A stretch of DNA of 64,000 nucleotides, taken from the NCBI GenBank assembly GCA_025354985.1, contig JANXLU010000085.1, positions 62,001 through 126,000 on the forward strand, in the 5' to 3' direction. The DNA comes from Chloroflexota bacterium (GTDB taxonomy: Bacteria; Chloroflexota; Anaerolineae; J036; Brachytrichaceae). Below are positions 1 to 8,892 of this stretch, piece after piece. The position numbers and the translations under genes were made by a program. The notes beneath the pieces were generated by a model, which saw only the letters and a program-made list of their open reading frames with translations, had not been told where the DNA came from and did not search any database. Numbering within the stretch: the first letter of the stretch is position 1; each line of letters begins with the position of its first letter.

Positions 1-234
1 GTTCTTGCGGCAGACCAGAAGCCGCGCTATGGATATCACTCTTTTGATCAATGGTTGCGGGGAGAGCTGGTGGATGATATCCATTGGTTGGCCATGCCGC
101 CGGATTTGCCATCCGGCACGTACCAAATACGAGTAGGTCGTTATGATGCCGCGACCGGAGTCAGACGGGCAATTGTTGATCCTCTGCAGGACTCCGCCGG
201 CGACAGCTTGCGCATCGAAACCTTTCAATGGTAG
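1..234 (+). CDS. C-terminal end of a membrane protein (glycosyltransferase-39-like tail), partial
   Basis: The reading frame is open from base 1 to the TAG at 232-234, giving 77 residues of a protein that starts outside the window. The tail has the pattern LPSGTYQIRVGRYDAATG followed by GDSLRIETF. This resembles the beta-sandwich C-terminal domain that closes many large Chloroflexota membrane proteins of the glycosyltransferase-39/DUF2723 type, which also end in a 'GTYxLxVGxYDxxTG' strand pair. The family assignment rests only on this tail and is inference. No transmembrane segment lies in the visible part. Confidence 0.55.
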   Translation, partial: VLAADQKPRYGYHSFDQWLRGELVDDIHWLAMPPDLPSGTYQIRVGRYDAATGVRRAIVDPLQDSAGDSLRIETFQW

Positions 235-270
235 CCAGTTGGGTTCTAGTGACAAGCGCGACCGGGCGGA

Positions 271-1485
271 CTAAGATTTTCGAAGAATTGAAAATCCCAC
301 GAGTAGGGCACCGCTTGCCAGTGCGATATGCGCAAGATTGAACACCGGCATGGCGCCAATTTGAATAAAGTTTAATACGCCACCAGCCACGAGGCGGTCC
401 AATATGTTTGAAAGTAGCGCACCTAGCGCCACCGAGAGCCCGATTTTTTGGATTCGGGCTGCCGTGGTGGGCCCGGCTGAACTTGCAACTGCGAGAATTA
501 TCAGAAGGCTCGCAAGTGTGGCGGCGAGCAATTCAACCAATACCGGCAAAACCGTGCCGAATACGGTGGAAGGCGCCGCCACATCCAGAACACCAATTCG
601 AAGCAACCCACCCAAGAGTTGCCAAGGCGCCAGGCCGCGTATGATTATTTTTGACAACTGGTCTACAAAGAGGACGCCAAGGCCGATTGAAACCATGGGC
701 CCGATAGCCAAAACTTTCGACAGCGCCCAATCACCATTGGCACTTCTCGTTGCCTGAGTTCTGGAGGATAAGCTCGCCCCTGTGAAGCGCGTTGTGCCTT
801 GACCGGGCAGCTTATCAGTTGCAATGGTCATCCATTTTCCAAGCTCCACTTTGGCGCTCCATGATTCGGACAGGTTAATGGGTGTGAGCTTGGCGCCAAG
901 CATCTTATCGTCGCCGATGCAGACCAGCCTGACGTCGTCTGCTTGCAAAAAATAGCTTGCGGCTTCAAACAGTTCAGCCGCGCCTACCGAGCTCACTTTG
1001 TCCAAATGATCCAGGGCGATTATGAGCAGGCGTCCGACGGCCCCGACCACATTTTGGGCCAACTTTGGAAACGAGTTGCGGAAGCGGTTTGCAAAATTCC
1101 CAATAAGAATTTCAGATGCCTCGGGGGATTCCAATTTTGCTGCTTGAACGGCGGTAAGCAACTCTCCCCGAAGAGATGCAATGACGCCTTGATCACGCGG
1201 AACCGCGTTTTCACTCAACTTGTCCAAAACAACGCTCAGCAGGTGTTGCCAGGGCAGGAGGTATCCTGGCAACTCAGTTGCGTCGATCAGAACTACCATG
1301 CAGGTTCGTCCACCTGGTGTGGAAACGGTGGAGGACGATAAATCCTTGATCAGGGTTGTCTTTCCACTGCCCCTCGGACCAAACAACCCAAGCCAGGGCT
1401 TGCTCGCCGGGGATTCGAGATCACACGCCAGCAAAAGCTCGTTGCGCGCATTCTGTTGGTCTGTCGTTAGCCGTGAAGGTGACAT
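271..1485 (-). CDS. P-loop NTPase fused to a catalytically degenerate signal peptidase II (LspA)-like membrane domain
   Basis: 404 aa. Residues 1-220 form a KAP/AAA-like P-loop NTPase: Walker A GPRGSGKT (36-43), Walker B LLIIALDHLD (153-162) and a sensor-like LVCIGDD (187-193). Residues 255-404 are membrane-embedded and follow the LspA order: DQLSK (275-279), a degenerate 'NxGxxFG' box (APSTVFG, 304-310), then GALLSNILDR and VFNLAH. In active LspA the catalytic aspartates lie in VVDF and FNLAD. Here they are Asn372 (VLNF) and His386 (FNLAH), so lipoprotein signal peptidase activity is not expected. The gene ends near the convergent upstream fragment and starts 8 bases beyond the ileS stop on the same strand, so it is probably cotranscribed with ileS. 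Classical lspA is also often next to ileS, so this may be a diverged descendant of that locus. The function is unknown. An ATP-driven sensor or binder of lipoproteins or membrane substrates is speculative. Confidence 0.75.
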   Translation of the reverse strand: MSPSRLTTDQQNARNELLLACDLESPASKPWLGLFGPRGSGKTTLIKDLSSSTVSTPGGRTCMVVLIDATELPGYLLPWQHLLSVVLDKLSENAVPRDQGVIASLRGELLTAVQAAKLESPEASEILIGNFANRFRNSFPKLAQNVVGAVGRLLIIALDHLDKVSSVGAAELFEAASYFLQADDVRLVCIGDDKMLGAKLTPINLSESWSAKVELGKWMTIATDKLPGQGTTRFTGASLSSRTQATRSANGDWALSKVLAIGPMVSIGLGVLFVDQLSKIIIRGLAPWQLLGGLLRIGVLDVAAPSTVFGTVLPVLVELLAATLASLLIILAVASSAGPTTAARIQKIGLSVALGALLSNILDRLVAGGVLNFIQIGAMPVFNLAHIALASGALLVGFSILRKS

Positions 1486-1493
1486 TGATGCCG

Positions 1494-4400
1494 TTAAAGA
1501 CGCTCGCCCTTGGTTTTTTTGATTTTGATCGCGAGTTGTTCGCCATCGAACGCATCGGTGAGTGCATCCGGTGAGGCGTTGTCCAAAACGTTCATTTGAT
1601 CCGTGAGTGTCTCGTCCTTAATAAATCCCGCAAAGGATTTGATCGCGTTTGCAAGCCGAGGAGAAGCGGAATAGTCCAATGTGATTCTGTCAGACAGTTT
1701 GAATCCACTCGTTTTGCGCAAGTCATTTACTCTCCGGATCACCTCGCGTGCCAATCCCTCTTCGATCAGGGGTTCATCGAGTTGAGTATTTAACGCAACA
1801 ACTATTCCGCCACTTGCCTCCACGACCAACCCCGCACGTGGCTGTGGCTGCACGATTAATTCATGAGCTTCAAGTTGCTGACCGGCAATCACGATAGGCT
1901 GGCCGGCGCGAACACTGCGAACTATTTCAACCGAGTTCGATTCTGCCAATGCCGCCTTTACGGCCGGCATGTGATGCCCAAGGCGTTTCCCCAACTTTCG
2001 CAGATCAGGCACCAGTTTGTATGTAACCAAATCTTCTTCATTGGGCGCAAAGGAAACCGCCTTGACGTTCAATTCGGCTGCGATCATAGTCGCCTGCTTC
2101 GTGATAGCCCGTCTGGCATTCTCATCGGCTACCACGACGATTTCCTTGAGTGGTTGCCGGACTTTTAGGTTACTTTGAGACCGCAAGCTATGGCCCAGGT
2201 TTACGGTGGTTCTTGCCACCGCAACATCCCGGAGCAGGTTCTGTTCATTTGTGCTCAAGGCACGCGGCTCAGGATATGTTTGATGATGTACAGAGAAATG
2301 CGTATCAGCATGGCCGGTTACTGCGTCACGTTCGTGGAGGTTTTGCCAAATTGTTTCGGCCACAAAAGGAGCGATTGGTGCGATCATTTTGCACAATTCG
2401 GACAGCACCGAGTACAGTGTGCCATACGCGGCCAATTTGTCGTTGTCACGTTCAGCGCGCCAGAATCGCTCGCGATTCCTTCGGACGTACCAGTTGCTCA
2501 TATCGTCCACCAGCCTTTCCAGTGCCAGAATTGTCGTTCGCGCATCATATTTATCAAGCGCACCCACCACTACATTTCCCGTTTCGGCTACGCGTGCCAA
2601 AATCCAGGAATCCAACTGCGATTGCCCAACCTGAGAATCGTGCAGCAAATTTGGAGTCCAGCCGTCAATGTTGGCATAGGTTACGAAAAATGAGTATACG
2701 TTCCAAAGTGGAATGAACACATCTTTTCGAATGATGTCAAGAAGCTCGTATCCGAAATTCAGATTGTCATCGTAACGTTGGCGGGCATACACCCAACGCA
2801 TCATGTCGGCACCAGCTTTTTCGGCGGCTTCATTAAACTCAATCATGTTGCCGTCGCTCTTATGCATGGGTTTCCCCTTGCTATCCAGGAGGGTTGCGAA
2901 GCCAAGGATGGTGTCTGCTGGTCGACTGTTCGCCAGTACAGTACTCATTGCAATCATGGCATAAAACCAATTTCGGAATTGGCCTGGAAAACTCTCCGTC
3001 ATGAAGTCGCCCGGAAACCATTTGGCCCAATACTCCGGATCGGTTCGGTAGCGCAGCGTGCTTTGGCCGATGATGCCGGCATCGAGCCAGGGGTTGCCAA
3101 CATCCGGAACACGCGTTCCGAGTACGCCCGTTTTGGGATGCCGGATTTTGACCTTGTCGATAAATGGTCTGTGCGGGGTGTGACCCTCAAATTCGTCCCA
3201 GCCCTCCACTGCGCGGGCCTTTAACTCATCGTGACTGCCAATAACCTCAAAAGATCCATCAGGATATTCCCAAATAGGCAGCGCTAAACCCCAGTAGCGC
3301 TTTTTGGAGATCATCCAGTCGTGCATATTTACGAGCCAATCGTGTTCACGCTCTTTTCCAAACGCAGGCACCCAGTTTATGGTTTCGTTTACGGCCATCA
3401 TTTGGAGCCGCAACTCGTTCATGTTGATATACCATTCACCGACGAGCCGGTAAACAAGCGCAGACTTGCAGCGCCAGCAGTGGGCATAGCGGTGCTTGTA
3501 TTTTTCGCGCTTGTAAAAGAATCCCTTTTGTTTAAGCGCATTCTCAATTTGATCAGGAACGCTGTGGGCAAATTTGCCCGTAAATTCCCCAAAACCAGGC
3601 AGATATTCGCCTTCCTCGTTCAACGGTGCCACCATGGGCGAATTTACCAACTTGCCCAGCTTATGGTCTTCTGGTCCACATCCTGGCGCGATATGGACTA
3701 TGCCGGTTCCTTCCGCCTCGCCAACTTCATCCCAAGCAATTACGCAGTGGGCAAAAGTACCAGTACCGGGTGGCATTAATTTTGACCACTCTGCGTTGGC
3801 GTTCTTCCAGGCGTCGAGCTCGTCGAACAAGCCGGTGTAAGTCCAACCCTGCAGGCTGCCACCCATGAGCGTGCCAAGTAGGGTGTACTCGCCTCGCAGC
3901 ATTTTTAGCGTGCCGGTGCTCAGGATGTAAATCGCAACTTCACCGTCTCGGTGTGTTTGGCTTACAACCGAATATTCGAGCTTCGGCCCCACGGCCGCCA
4001 TTACATTTGCGGGCAAGGTCCACGGTGTGGTCGTCCACGCCAGCAGATACCTGGACTGCGATGATGCCCATCGGGTTGCCGCTTCACCATCCGTCCAAGT
4101 GATTCCCTCACTGGATGAGCTATCTAACCGAAACCTTACTGTAATACTGGGGTCTTCAACATCTTTATAGCCTTCCGTGTCTATTTCATGCTGGCTTATG
4201 CCAGTGCCGCACCGTGGGCACCACGGAATGCTGTCTGTTCCACGATATAGCCATCCACGGTTGCTACATTCTTTTAGGAACGTCCAAATAAGGTAGTTGT
4301 TCTCGTTTGAAAATGTAAAGTAACTTCCGCCAAGTTCATTCCCTAACAGACCCACGAGTTGCTCGGCCGTAGCTTCAACACATGCCTTGCCGCGCTTAAG

Positions 4401-4901
4401 GACCATTTTGGCTTGTGGCTCGCGGACGATTTTTTCGGCAAGTGTGCGCAACTCGTCCGTATCGTTCCAGTCCATCCAATAACCGAGCCGAATACTTTGC
4501 TCGGTTTGGGTTGCCGCATTAACCAAAACACGTTCCTTGCACAGATTGATAAATCTCTCGACACCAAACTTCTCTATGTCGCGTTTACTGGTGAAGCCAA
4601 GGTCTTTTTCGACATTCACCTCCACCCAGAGACCTTGACAATCGAACCCTTGTTGGTAGCGCAGCTCATATCCCTGCATGCTTTTATAGCGGTTCCAAAG
4701 GTCTTTGTATGTCCGGCCCCACGCATGGTGCACGCCCATGGGGTTGTTTGCCGTAATTGGACCGTCGATAAACGACCAGCGTTTACCGCTATTTAATCGA
4801 TTTTTTCGGGCTTGTTCGAAGGCACGGGAGGTCTTCCAAAAAGCAAGAACATCGCGTTCTTGCGCGGGAAAATCCACTTGATTGGATACTGGACGAAACA
4901 T
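1494..4901 (-). CDS. ileS: Isoleucyl-tRNA synthetase
   Basis: 1135 aa, a full-length class I aminoacyl-tRNA synthetase that charges tRNA-Ile in the cytoplasm. The HIGH-type motif is HHAWG (58-62) after DGPITANNPMG. The KMSKS-type motif is the variant PMHKSDGN at about residue 680. Zinc-type cysteines appear in CPRCGTG, and the editing (CP1) domain carries TTTPWTLPAN. The length and the HAWG signature match the longer IleS lineage that also occurs in archaea and eukaryotes. A hexamer TAAAAT lies about seven bases before the ATG, next to an AAGGA, so transcription may start at or very near the start codon. The rRNA methyltransferase gene ends 13 bases upstream on the same strand. Confidence 0.96.
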   Translation of the reverse strand: MFRPVSNQVDFPAQERDVLAFWKTSRAFEQARKNRLNSGKRWSFIDGPITANNPMGVHHAWGRTYKDLWNRYKSMQGYELRYQQGFDCQGLWVEVNVEKDLGFTSKRDIEKFGVERFINLCKERVLVNAATQTEQSIRLGYWMDWNDTDELRTLAEKIVREPQAKMVLKRGKACVEATAEQLVGLLGNELGGSYFTFSNENNYLIWTFLKECSNRGWLYRGTDSIPWCPRCGTGISQHEIDTEGYKDVEDPSITVRFRLDSSSSEGITWTDGEAATRWASSQSRYLLAWTTTPWTLPANVMAAVGPKLEYSVVSQTHRDGEVAIYILSTGTLKMLRGEYTLLGTLMGGSLQGWTYTGLFDELDAWKNANAEWSKLMPPGTGTFAHCVIAWDEVGEAEGTGIVHIAPGCGPEDHKLGKLVNSPMVAPLNEEGEYLPGFGEFTGKFAHSVPDQIENALKQKGFFYKREKYKHRYAHCWRCKSALVYRLVGEWYINMNELRLQMMAVNETINWVPAFGKEREHDWLVNMHDWMISKKRYWGLALPIWEYPDGSFEVIGSHDELKARAVEGWDEFEGHTPHRPFIDKVKIRHPKTGVLGTRVPDVGNPWLDAGIIGQSTLRYRTDPEYWAKWFPGDFMTESFPGQFRNWFYAMIAMSTVLANSRPADTILGFATLLDSKGKPMHKSDGNMIEFNEAAEKAGADMMRWVYARQRYDDNLNFGYELLDIIRKDVFIPLWNVYSFFVTYANIDGWTPNLLHDSQVGQSQLDSWILARVAETGNVVVGALDKYDARTTILALERLVDDMSNWYVRRNRERFWRAERDNDKLAAYGTLYSVLSELCKMIAPIAPFVAETIWQNLHERDAVTGHADTHFSVHHQTYPEPRALSTNEQNLLRDVAVARTTVNLGHSLRSQSNLKVRQPLKEIVVVADENARRAITKQATMIAAELNVKAVSFAPNEEDLVTYKLVPDLRKLGKRLGHHMPAVKAALAESNSVEIVRSVRAGQPIVIAGQQLEAHELIVQPQPRAGLVVEASGGIVVALNTQLDEPLIEEGLAREVIRRVNDLRKTSGFKLSDRITLDYSASPRLANAIKSFAGFIKDETLTDQMNVLDNASPDALTDAFDGEQLAIKIKKTKGERL

Positions 4902-4914
4902 TCCTTAAATTTTA

Positions 4915-5742
4915 TCAAAGTGAGGCCTGACGGGCGGCCTCAAATAATAGGATGCCGCACGCCACCGACGCATTTAGTGATTCGACTTTGTTTGCAAGAG
5001 GTATGGATACGTAGTGGGTAATGCACGTTACGGCGTCCGAACTCAGGCCTTGCGCTTCTGCTCCAATGACCAAAAAGGTTGGCGATCGCGCGTGCCAAAG
5101 AAAATTTGAATGAGCCATTTGACCGCCAGCTTGTGCGGCTATTACCCGGCCGGCTGTACTGTGCGAGGTGAAAGTCGATTGCATGGCGCGAAAACTCGCC
5201 CAGTCCATTTCGAGCAAGGGAATACGCGCATGTGCGCCCATGGCACCCCGAACAACCTTTGGATTCCAGACATCCACCGAACCGGCCATAATGATTGCGC
5301 CCGGGCAGCCCGCCGCGGCAGCAGAACGCAAACAGGCGCCCAGATTGCCAGGTTCCCGCAATCCATCCAAAATTAATATCGGCATATTGGTCGAATCGGT
5401 TGCTGATGACATTAACTCTAAACCAGCATCTGGCTCGCGTTTGGGCTTGGAGAAAATTGTGAGAACTCCCGGTGGTGACAACTCATCCGTCATTGACTGC
5501 ATGACCTCGTCGGACACGATCGTGACCGCTGAACTGAGGTGTTCAAAACACCAGTCGGATTTGTCCGTTACTGCAAACACCTCGGCTGGCTGAAGACCTG
5601 CGTCTACCAGATCCTTGCACAATCTGGCGCCTTCAGCCAAAAATCTCCCGTCATGCTGGCGGACTTTACGGTCATCCCGAATTTGACGCGCCAGTTTTAC
5701 TCTGGCGTTTGCCGGCGAAGTAATCACGCGTGCGATTATCAT
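4915..5742 (-). CDS. TrmH/SpoU family RNA 2'-O-methyltransferase (23S rRNA type)
   Basis: 275 aa. The N-terminal substrate-binding domain begins ITSPANARVKLARQ and has DGRFLAEGARLCKDL, typical of TrmH/RlmB-like proteins that methylate ribose 2'-OH in rRNA or tRNA. The C-terminal SPOUT knot has its three motifs: LDGLREPGNLGACLRSA, FLVIGAEAQGLS and SIPLANKVESLNASVACG. These bind S-adenosylmethionine and form the dimer. The exact target nucleotide cannot be told from sequence. The gene is probably the first of an operon with ileS downstream, and it is divergent from the CPBP protease gene with only about 25 bases between starts. Confidence 0.9.
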   Translation of the reverse strand: MIIARVITSPANARVKLARQIRDDRKVRQHDGRFLAEGARLCKDLVDAGLQPAEVFAVTDKSDWCFEHLSSAVTIVSDEVMQSMTDELSPPGVLTIFSKPKREPDAGLELMSSATDSTNMPILILDGLREPGNLGACLRSAAAAGCPGAIIMAGSVDVWNPKVVRGAMGAHARIPLLEMDWASFRAMQSTFTSHSTAGRVIAAQAGGQMAHSNFLWHARSPTFLVIGAEAQGLSSDAVTCITHYVSIPLANKVESLNASVACGILLFEAARQASL

Positions 5743-5758
5743 CCTGAACTAAACTGCG

Positions 5759-5791
5759 ATGGCAGTATGGAAGGTGAAATCAGTCACTTAA
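5759..5791 (+). CDS. Possible 10-residue leader ORF overlapping an alternative CPBP protease start
   Basis: A ten-codon frame (MAVWKVKSVT) ends with TAA at 5789-5791, and the last A of that stop is the first base of an in-frame ATG (5791) of the downstream protease. This TAATG junction is the type used for translational coupling. It could equally be chance, because the protease frame also has an ATG at 5767. There is no independent sign of expression. Confidence 0.2.
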   Translation: MAVWKVKSVT

Positions 5792-6534
5792 TGGATGAAC
5801 CGCGAGGCATGGGCTGGTTTCGCCTTGCCCTGGATTTCGCACTGTATACGTGCGTATTTGCGATATTTGTCATTGTCTCGGGACTACTCGCATGCCTGAA
5901 CGTGGTCAATCCTGCGCTTCGACTTGCGATGGCACTTGCGTGCAACATCGGAATTCTCGGCGGTGGCACATTGTTGGTAAATCTCTGGCGCAATACTTTT
6001 GGTCTGGAGAAAATTGGGATTTGGCCGATCAAGGTGGACTGGACATGGCTAGGCACTGGTCTCGGTCTGGCTGTGGTTTTGATGCCAGTGCGGGTCGGGG
6101 TTGGTTTGCTTGCGGCGTATCTATTTGAAGGTGGCATCGACAGCGTGCAGCGCAGGAGCGACCTTTTACTTGGGGGAACATCATTCAACCTCATTGTCGC
6201 GACGCTTGGCTTGGTTGGTGCGGGAATTTTAGCTCCTATAGCGGAGGAATTGTTGTTTCGTGGCGCGATGTATTCTCTGTTTCGCCGGCGGATGGCGTTC
6301 TGGCCGGCGGCTATCATCAGTGCGGCATTGTTTGCAGCCGGGCATGCTGATAGTGTTGCGGTAGTGGCCGCCAGCTTTATTCTGGGCGTTGTAAATGCCT
6401 GGCTTTTGGAAAAAAGCCGGACATTGTGGACGCCAATACTTCTACATATCTTAAATAATTCTATTGCTGTAATTCTGTTGCAGGTTATTCTCTTACTGCG
6501 AACCATTTTGCCGGCAGCTACTCCGCCAGCTTAA
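5767..6534 (+). CDS. CPBP-family intramembrane metalloprotease
   Basis: 255 aa from the ATG at 5767. The open frame extends upstream, but an earlier start would overlap the divergent methyltransferase gene; ATG 5791 is an alternative. The protein is strongly hydrophobic with about six to eight membrane segments. It has the CPBP (Abi, Rce1-like) motifs EELLFRGAMYSLFRRR (EExxxR), then GHADSVAVVAASFILG and a terminal HILNNS, which supply the glutamate and histidine metal/active-site residues. Family members cleave membrane or prenylated proteins, or act as protease-like immunity factors; the substrate here is unknown. No Shine-Dalgarno sequence precedes either start. Confidence 0.85.
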   Translation: MEGEISHLMDEPRGMGWFRLALDFALYTCVFAIFVIVSGLLACLNVVNPALRLAMALACNIGILGGGTLLVNLWRNTFGLEKIGIWPIKVDWTWLGTGLGLAVVLMPVRVGVGLLAAYLFEGGIDSVQRRSDLLLGGTSFNLIVATLGLVGAGILAPIAEELLFRGAMYSLFRRRMAFWPAAIISAALFAAGHADSVAVVAASFILGVVNAWLLEKSRTLWTPILLHILNNSIAVILLQVILLLRTILPAATPPA

Positions 6535-6537
6535 AGC

Positions 6538-6618
6538 ATGCAAAAGAGACTCATCAAATTCTGGAAATTCCTTCATGCGCACCTTAACTATCCACCCCAT
6601 GCTGTAGAAAGTTCATAG
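6538..6618 (+). CDS. Possible 26-residue small ORF after the CPBP gene
   Basis: An ATG three bases after the protease stop opens a 26-codon frame. It encodes a short basic, aromatic-rich peptide beginning MQKRLIKFWKFLHAHLN and ends in TAG. There is no recognisable family and no clear ribosome binding site, and the frame could be chance. I list it because the rest of this 158-base gap is explained only by the terminator and the proC promoter. Confidence 0.2.
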   Translation: MQKRLIKFWKFLHAHLNYPPHAVESS

Positions 6619-6637
6619 GTTTCCTCCTATTGGATGG

Positions 6638-6677
6638 ATGAGGGATTGATCGGCGGTCAATCCCTCATTCTGTTTTT
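6638..6677 (+). terminator. Rho-independent terminator upstream of proC
   Basis: A perfect 12-bp stem (6638-6649 with 6657-6668) encloses a 7-base loop and is followed by TCTGTTTTT. This is a classical intrinsic terminator ending transcription from the CPBP gene. The T-tract ends only four bases before the proC -10 hexamer. Confidence 0.88.
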
Positions 6678-6680
6678 CGC

Positions 6681-6686
6681 TACAAT
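6681..6686 (+). promoter_or_regulatory. -10 element for a leaderless proC transcript
   Basis: TACAAT lies exactly six bases before the proC ATG at 6693. Sigma-70-type initiation about seven bases after the -10 would put the first transcribed base on the A of ATG. There is no Shine-Dalgarno sequence. The same spacing recurs at five other starts in the window. Confidence 0.6.
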
Positions 6687-6692
6687 CCAGAC

Positions 6693-7523
6693 ATGCTATT
6701 GAATACGCGTATTGGATTTATCGGCGGAGGCGTTATGTGCGAGGCAATTTTAAAGGGCTTATTGACCGCACGGGTAGCCGCCACGACGCACATAGTCGTA
6801 AGTGATCCCCTGGAACATCGTCGATCTGATCTTCTCTTAAAATACGGCATTAAAACGACGGCGAGCAACATCGAAGCAGTTACTGGCGCTGAAGTCATCA
6901 TCCTGGCGGTGAAACCGCAGCAAGCAGCAGTGGTGCTGCGGGACCTGCGCGCCAGAATTGATTCAACTGCTCTTGTCATTTCGATCATTGCCGGCGTTAC
7001 TGTCGAAACGCTTCAATCCGGGATTGGTGCCATGCAACCCGTGGTTCGGGTAATGCCTAACACACCTGCCCAGATTGGCGAGGGTGCCAGCGGTTGGACG
7101 GCGACAGCAAATGTCACAGTAGAGCAGCATGACCAGGCTGAGACCATTCTTTCCGCCCTGGGGCGGCACGCGTACTTCGAAAGCGAGCACTACATTGACA
7201 TGGTCACGGGCGTCAGCGGAAGCGGCCCGGCGTATGTTTTCCTATTTATTGAAGCGTTTATCGATGCCGCTGTGCGTATTGGTTTGCCCCGACAATCAGC
7301 CGAAATGTTGGTGCTTCAAACGGTGAAAGGAAGCACGCTCTACTATGAACAAAGCAAAGCCCACCCGGCGCAGCTAAAAAATCAGGTTACGTCAGCGGGC
7401 GGCACTACGGCTGCCGGATTGCATGCGTTGGAGGCCGGTGCCTTCAGAGCCACGATAGAGAATGCGGTGGAAGCGGCCTTTCGCAAAAGCGAGCAATTGG
7501 GTAAGCCCGGCGGGCATAATTGA
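6693..7523 (+). CDS. proC: Pyrroline-5-carboxylate reductase
   Basis: 276 aa, the usual family length. It catalyses the NAD(P)H-dependent last step of proline synthesis in the cytoplasm. The N-terminal Rossmann motif is GFIGGGVMCEAILKGLL, followed by LAVKPQQ. The C-terminal dimerisation and active-site helices carry TGVSGSGPAYVFLFIEA and QVTSAGGTTAAGLHALE, which match the ProC signature. The gene stands alone between an intrinsic terminator and the ABC transporter operon. The only plausible promoter implies a leaderless mRNA. Confidence 0.96.
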   Translation: MLLNTRIGFIGGGVMCEAILKGLLTARVAATTHIVVSDPLEHRRSDLLLKYGIKTTASNIEAVTGAEVIILAVKPQQAAVVLRDLRARIDSTALVISIIAGVTVETLQSGIGAMQPVVRVMPNTPAQIGEGASGWTATANVTVEQHDQAETILSALGRHAYFESEHYIDMVTGVSGSGPAYVFLFIEAFIDAAVRIGLPRQSAEMLVLQTVKGSTLYYEQSKAHPAQLKNQVTSAGGTTAAGLHALEAGAFRATIENAVEAAFRKSEQLGKPGGHN

Positions 7524-7616
7524 CGTGCGTGATAACCTGTGCTTAAATAAATTGTTGTCGACCTTAACGTCGGTTCCGCATTCTTTTGGAGCCGTATCTA
7601 ACTAAAGGAGAAAATT

Positions 7617-8885
7617 ATGAAGATGCAATCGAGATTCCCGCTCTCAACACTGTTGGCTAGCGTGGCAAGTGCAGTTGTCGTGGCTGCTTGCAGCGCGCCA
7701 GTTGCTCCAACAACGGTTCCAGCAGCGGTCGCCACCGTTGCGCCGACCGCTGCTGCAGCACCAAAGCCTGCCGAACCAACCAAGGTTCCGGCGTTGCCAA
7801 CTGCACCGCCAGCCCCGGCAGGCAAATCCAATGTGACCGTTTACGTGGACGGCGATACAAACATTACGGATTGGTATGCCAATGTATTGGCGCCCGAATT
7901 CGAGAAGGCAAACCCACAATACAAGGTCGTATTTGTAAACCTCAAGGGTGTGGGCGCCGGCATGCAGGCCGTCGTTGACCGAGTGCTTGCCGCCAAGCAG
8001 ACCAATAGCGACCCCCAGGCCGATGTCCTTGAAACTGCCGTCACTGGATATCCAGATGCCCTAAAGGCCGATGCCTTCCTGAAACTTGATTCAAATAATG
8101 TGCCAAATTCGGCCAATGCAATCAAGGCGGCGTTTGTAAGTCCCTTCAATGTTCCGTATCGTGGTTCACAGGTGTTGCTGGCATACGACAGCGCAAAGAT
8201 CAAGGATGCCGATGTGCCCAGGACATTTCCGGCATTGATTGAGTGGACCAAGAAGAACCCCGGCCAGTTTACCTACGGTCGACCAGACAAGGGCGGTAGC
8301 GGCGGTAACTTTGTCGTTCGCGCGATTCACGAAGTTACCGGCAAGGATCCGTCAATTTTCAAAGCCGGCGATCCCGACCCGGCACTTGTAAAGCAGTTTG
8401 ATAAGGCTTGGGAATTGCTTCGCAGCATGCACGAATTTACCTATGACAAAGGTAGCTACCCTGCCGGCAACCAGCCCGCATTGCAGCTTCTGGCAAATGG
8501 TAGCGTCAGCATGGTCAGTGCTTGGAGCGATCAGGTATTGCAGGGTGTGGAAAAGGGTGTGCTACCGCCGACGATCAAAATGGCACAGTTGACTGACCTG
8601 CCGTTAGCCGGTGGGTATTCGCAATATGCAATTCCGAAGAATTCTGCGAATCAGGCTGGTGCCCTCGCTTTCGTCAATTGGATGCTTACTTCGGACAGGC
8701 AGGTGGATGTCGTCAAGCGCATCGGCGGCTTTCCCGCCGTAGCTTGGGATAAGTTGCCCAAGGAACTTCAGCAGCAGTTCAACTCGGTGATTACCGACAA
8801 CGTGCCGACTTGGCCCGGTGGCAAATGGGATGCTGAGAGGAACAAGGGCTGGTACGAAAAAGTAGCCACAAACATTAAGCAGTGA
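7617..8885 (+). CDS. ABC transporter substrate-binding lipoprotein
   Basis: 422 aa. The signal peptide ends in a lipobox (VVVAAC) with Cys25, followed by a long Ala/Pro/Thr-rich linker to about residue 65. From KSNVTVYVDGDTNITDWY onward it is a cluster-D type extracellular solute-binding protein, nearest in style to the YnjB/spermidine-iron-thiamine group. The start follows a strong AAAGGAGAAAATT ribosome binding site. It is the first gene of a five-gene operon with two permeases, an ATPase and a glycerophosphodiester phosphodiesterase. That context suggests uptake of a phosphodiester such as glycerophospho-alcohols, analogous to UgpBAECQ. The ligand is inferred from neighbours, not from the protein itself. 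Confidence 0.88.
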   Translation: MKMQSRFPLSTLLASVASAVVVAACSAPVAPTTVPAAVATVAPTAAAAPKPAEPTKVPALPTAPPAPAGKSNVTVYVDGDTNITDWYANVLAPEFEKANPQYKVVFVNLKGVGAGMQAVVDRVLAAKQTNSDPQADVLETAVTGYPDALKADAFLKLDSNNVPNSANAIKAAFVSPFNVPYRGSQVLLAYDSAKIKDADVPRTFPALIEWTKKNPGQFTYGRPDKGGSGGNFVVRAIHEVTGKDPSIFKAGDPDPALVKQFDKAWELLRSMHEFTYDKGSYPAGNQPALQLLANGSVSMVSAWSDQVLQGVEKGVLPPTIKMAQLTDLPLAGGYSQYAIPKNSANQAGALAFVNWMLTSDRQVDVVKRIGGFPAVAWDKLPKELQQQFNSVITDNVPTWPGGKWDAERNKGWYEKVATNIKQ

Positions 8886-8892
8886 ACCTGTC

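Noticed and set aside
404-757. Several 60-150 codon frames opposite the NTPase-LspA and ileS genes
   Set aside because: They are antisense shadows of well-supported genes, with no domain, no ribosome binding site and no consistent starts.
5784-6506. A 240-codon frame opposite the CPBP protease
   Set aside because: It is rich in Arg, Ser and Pro, as expected of the antisense of a membrane protein, and lacks any motif.
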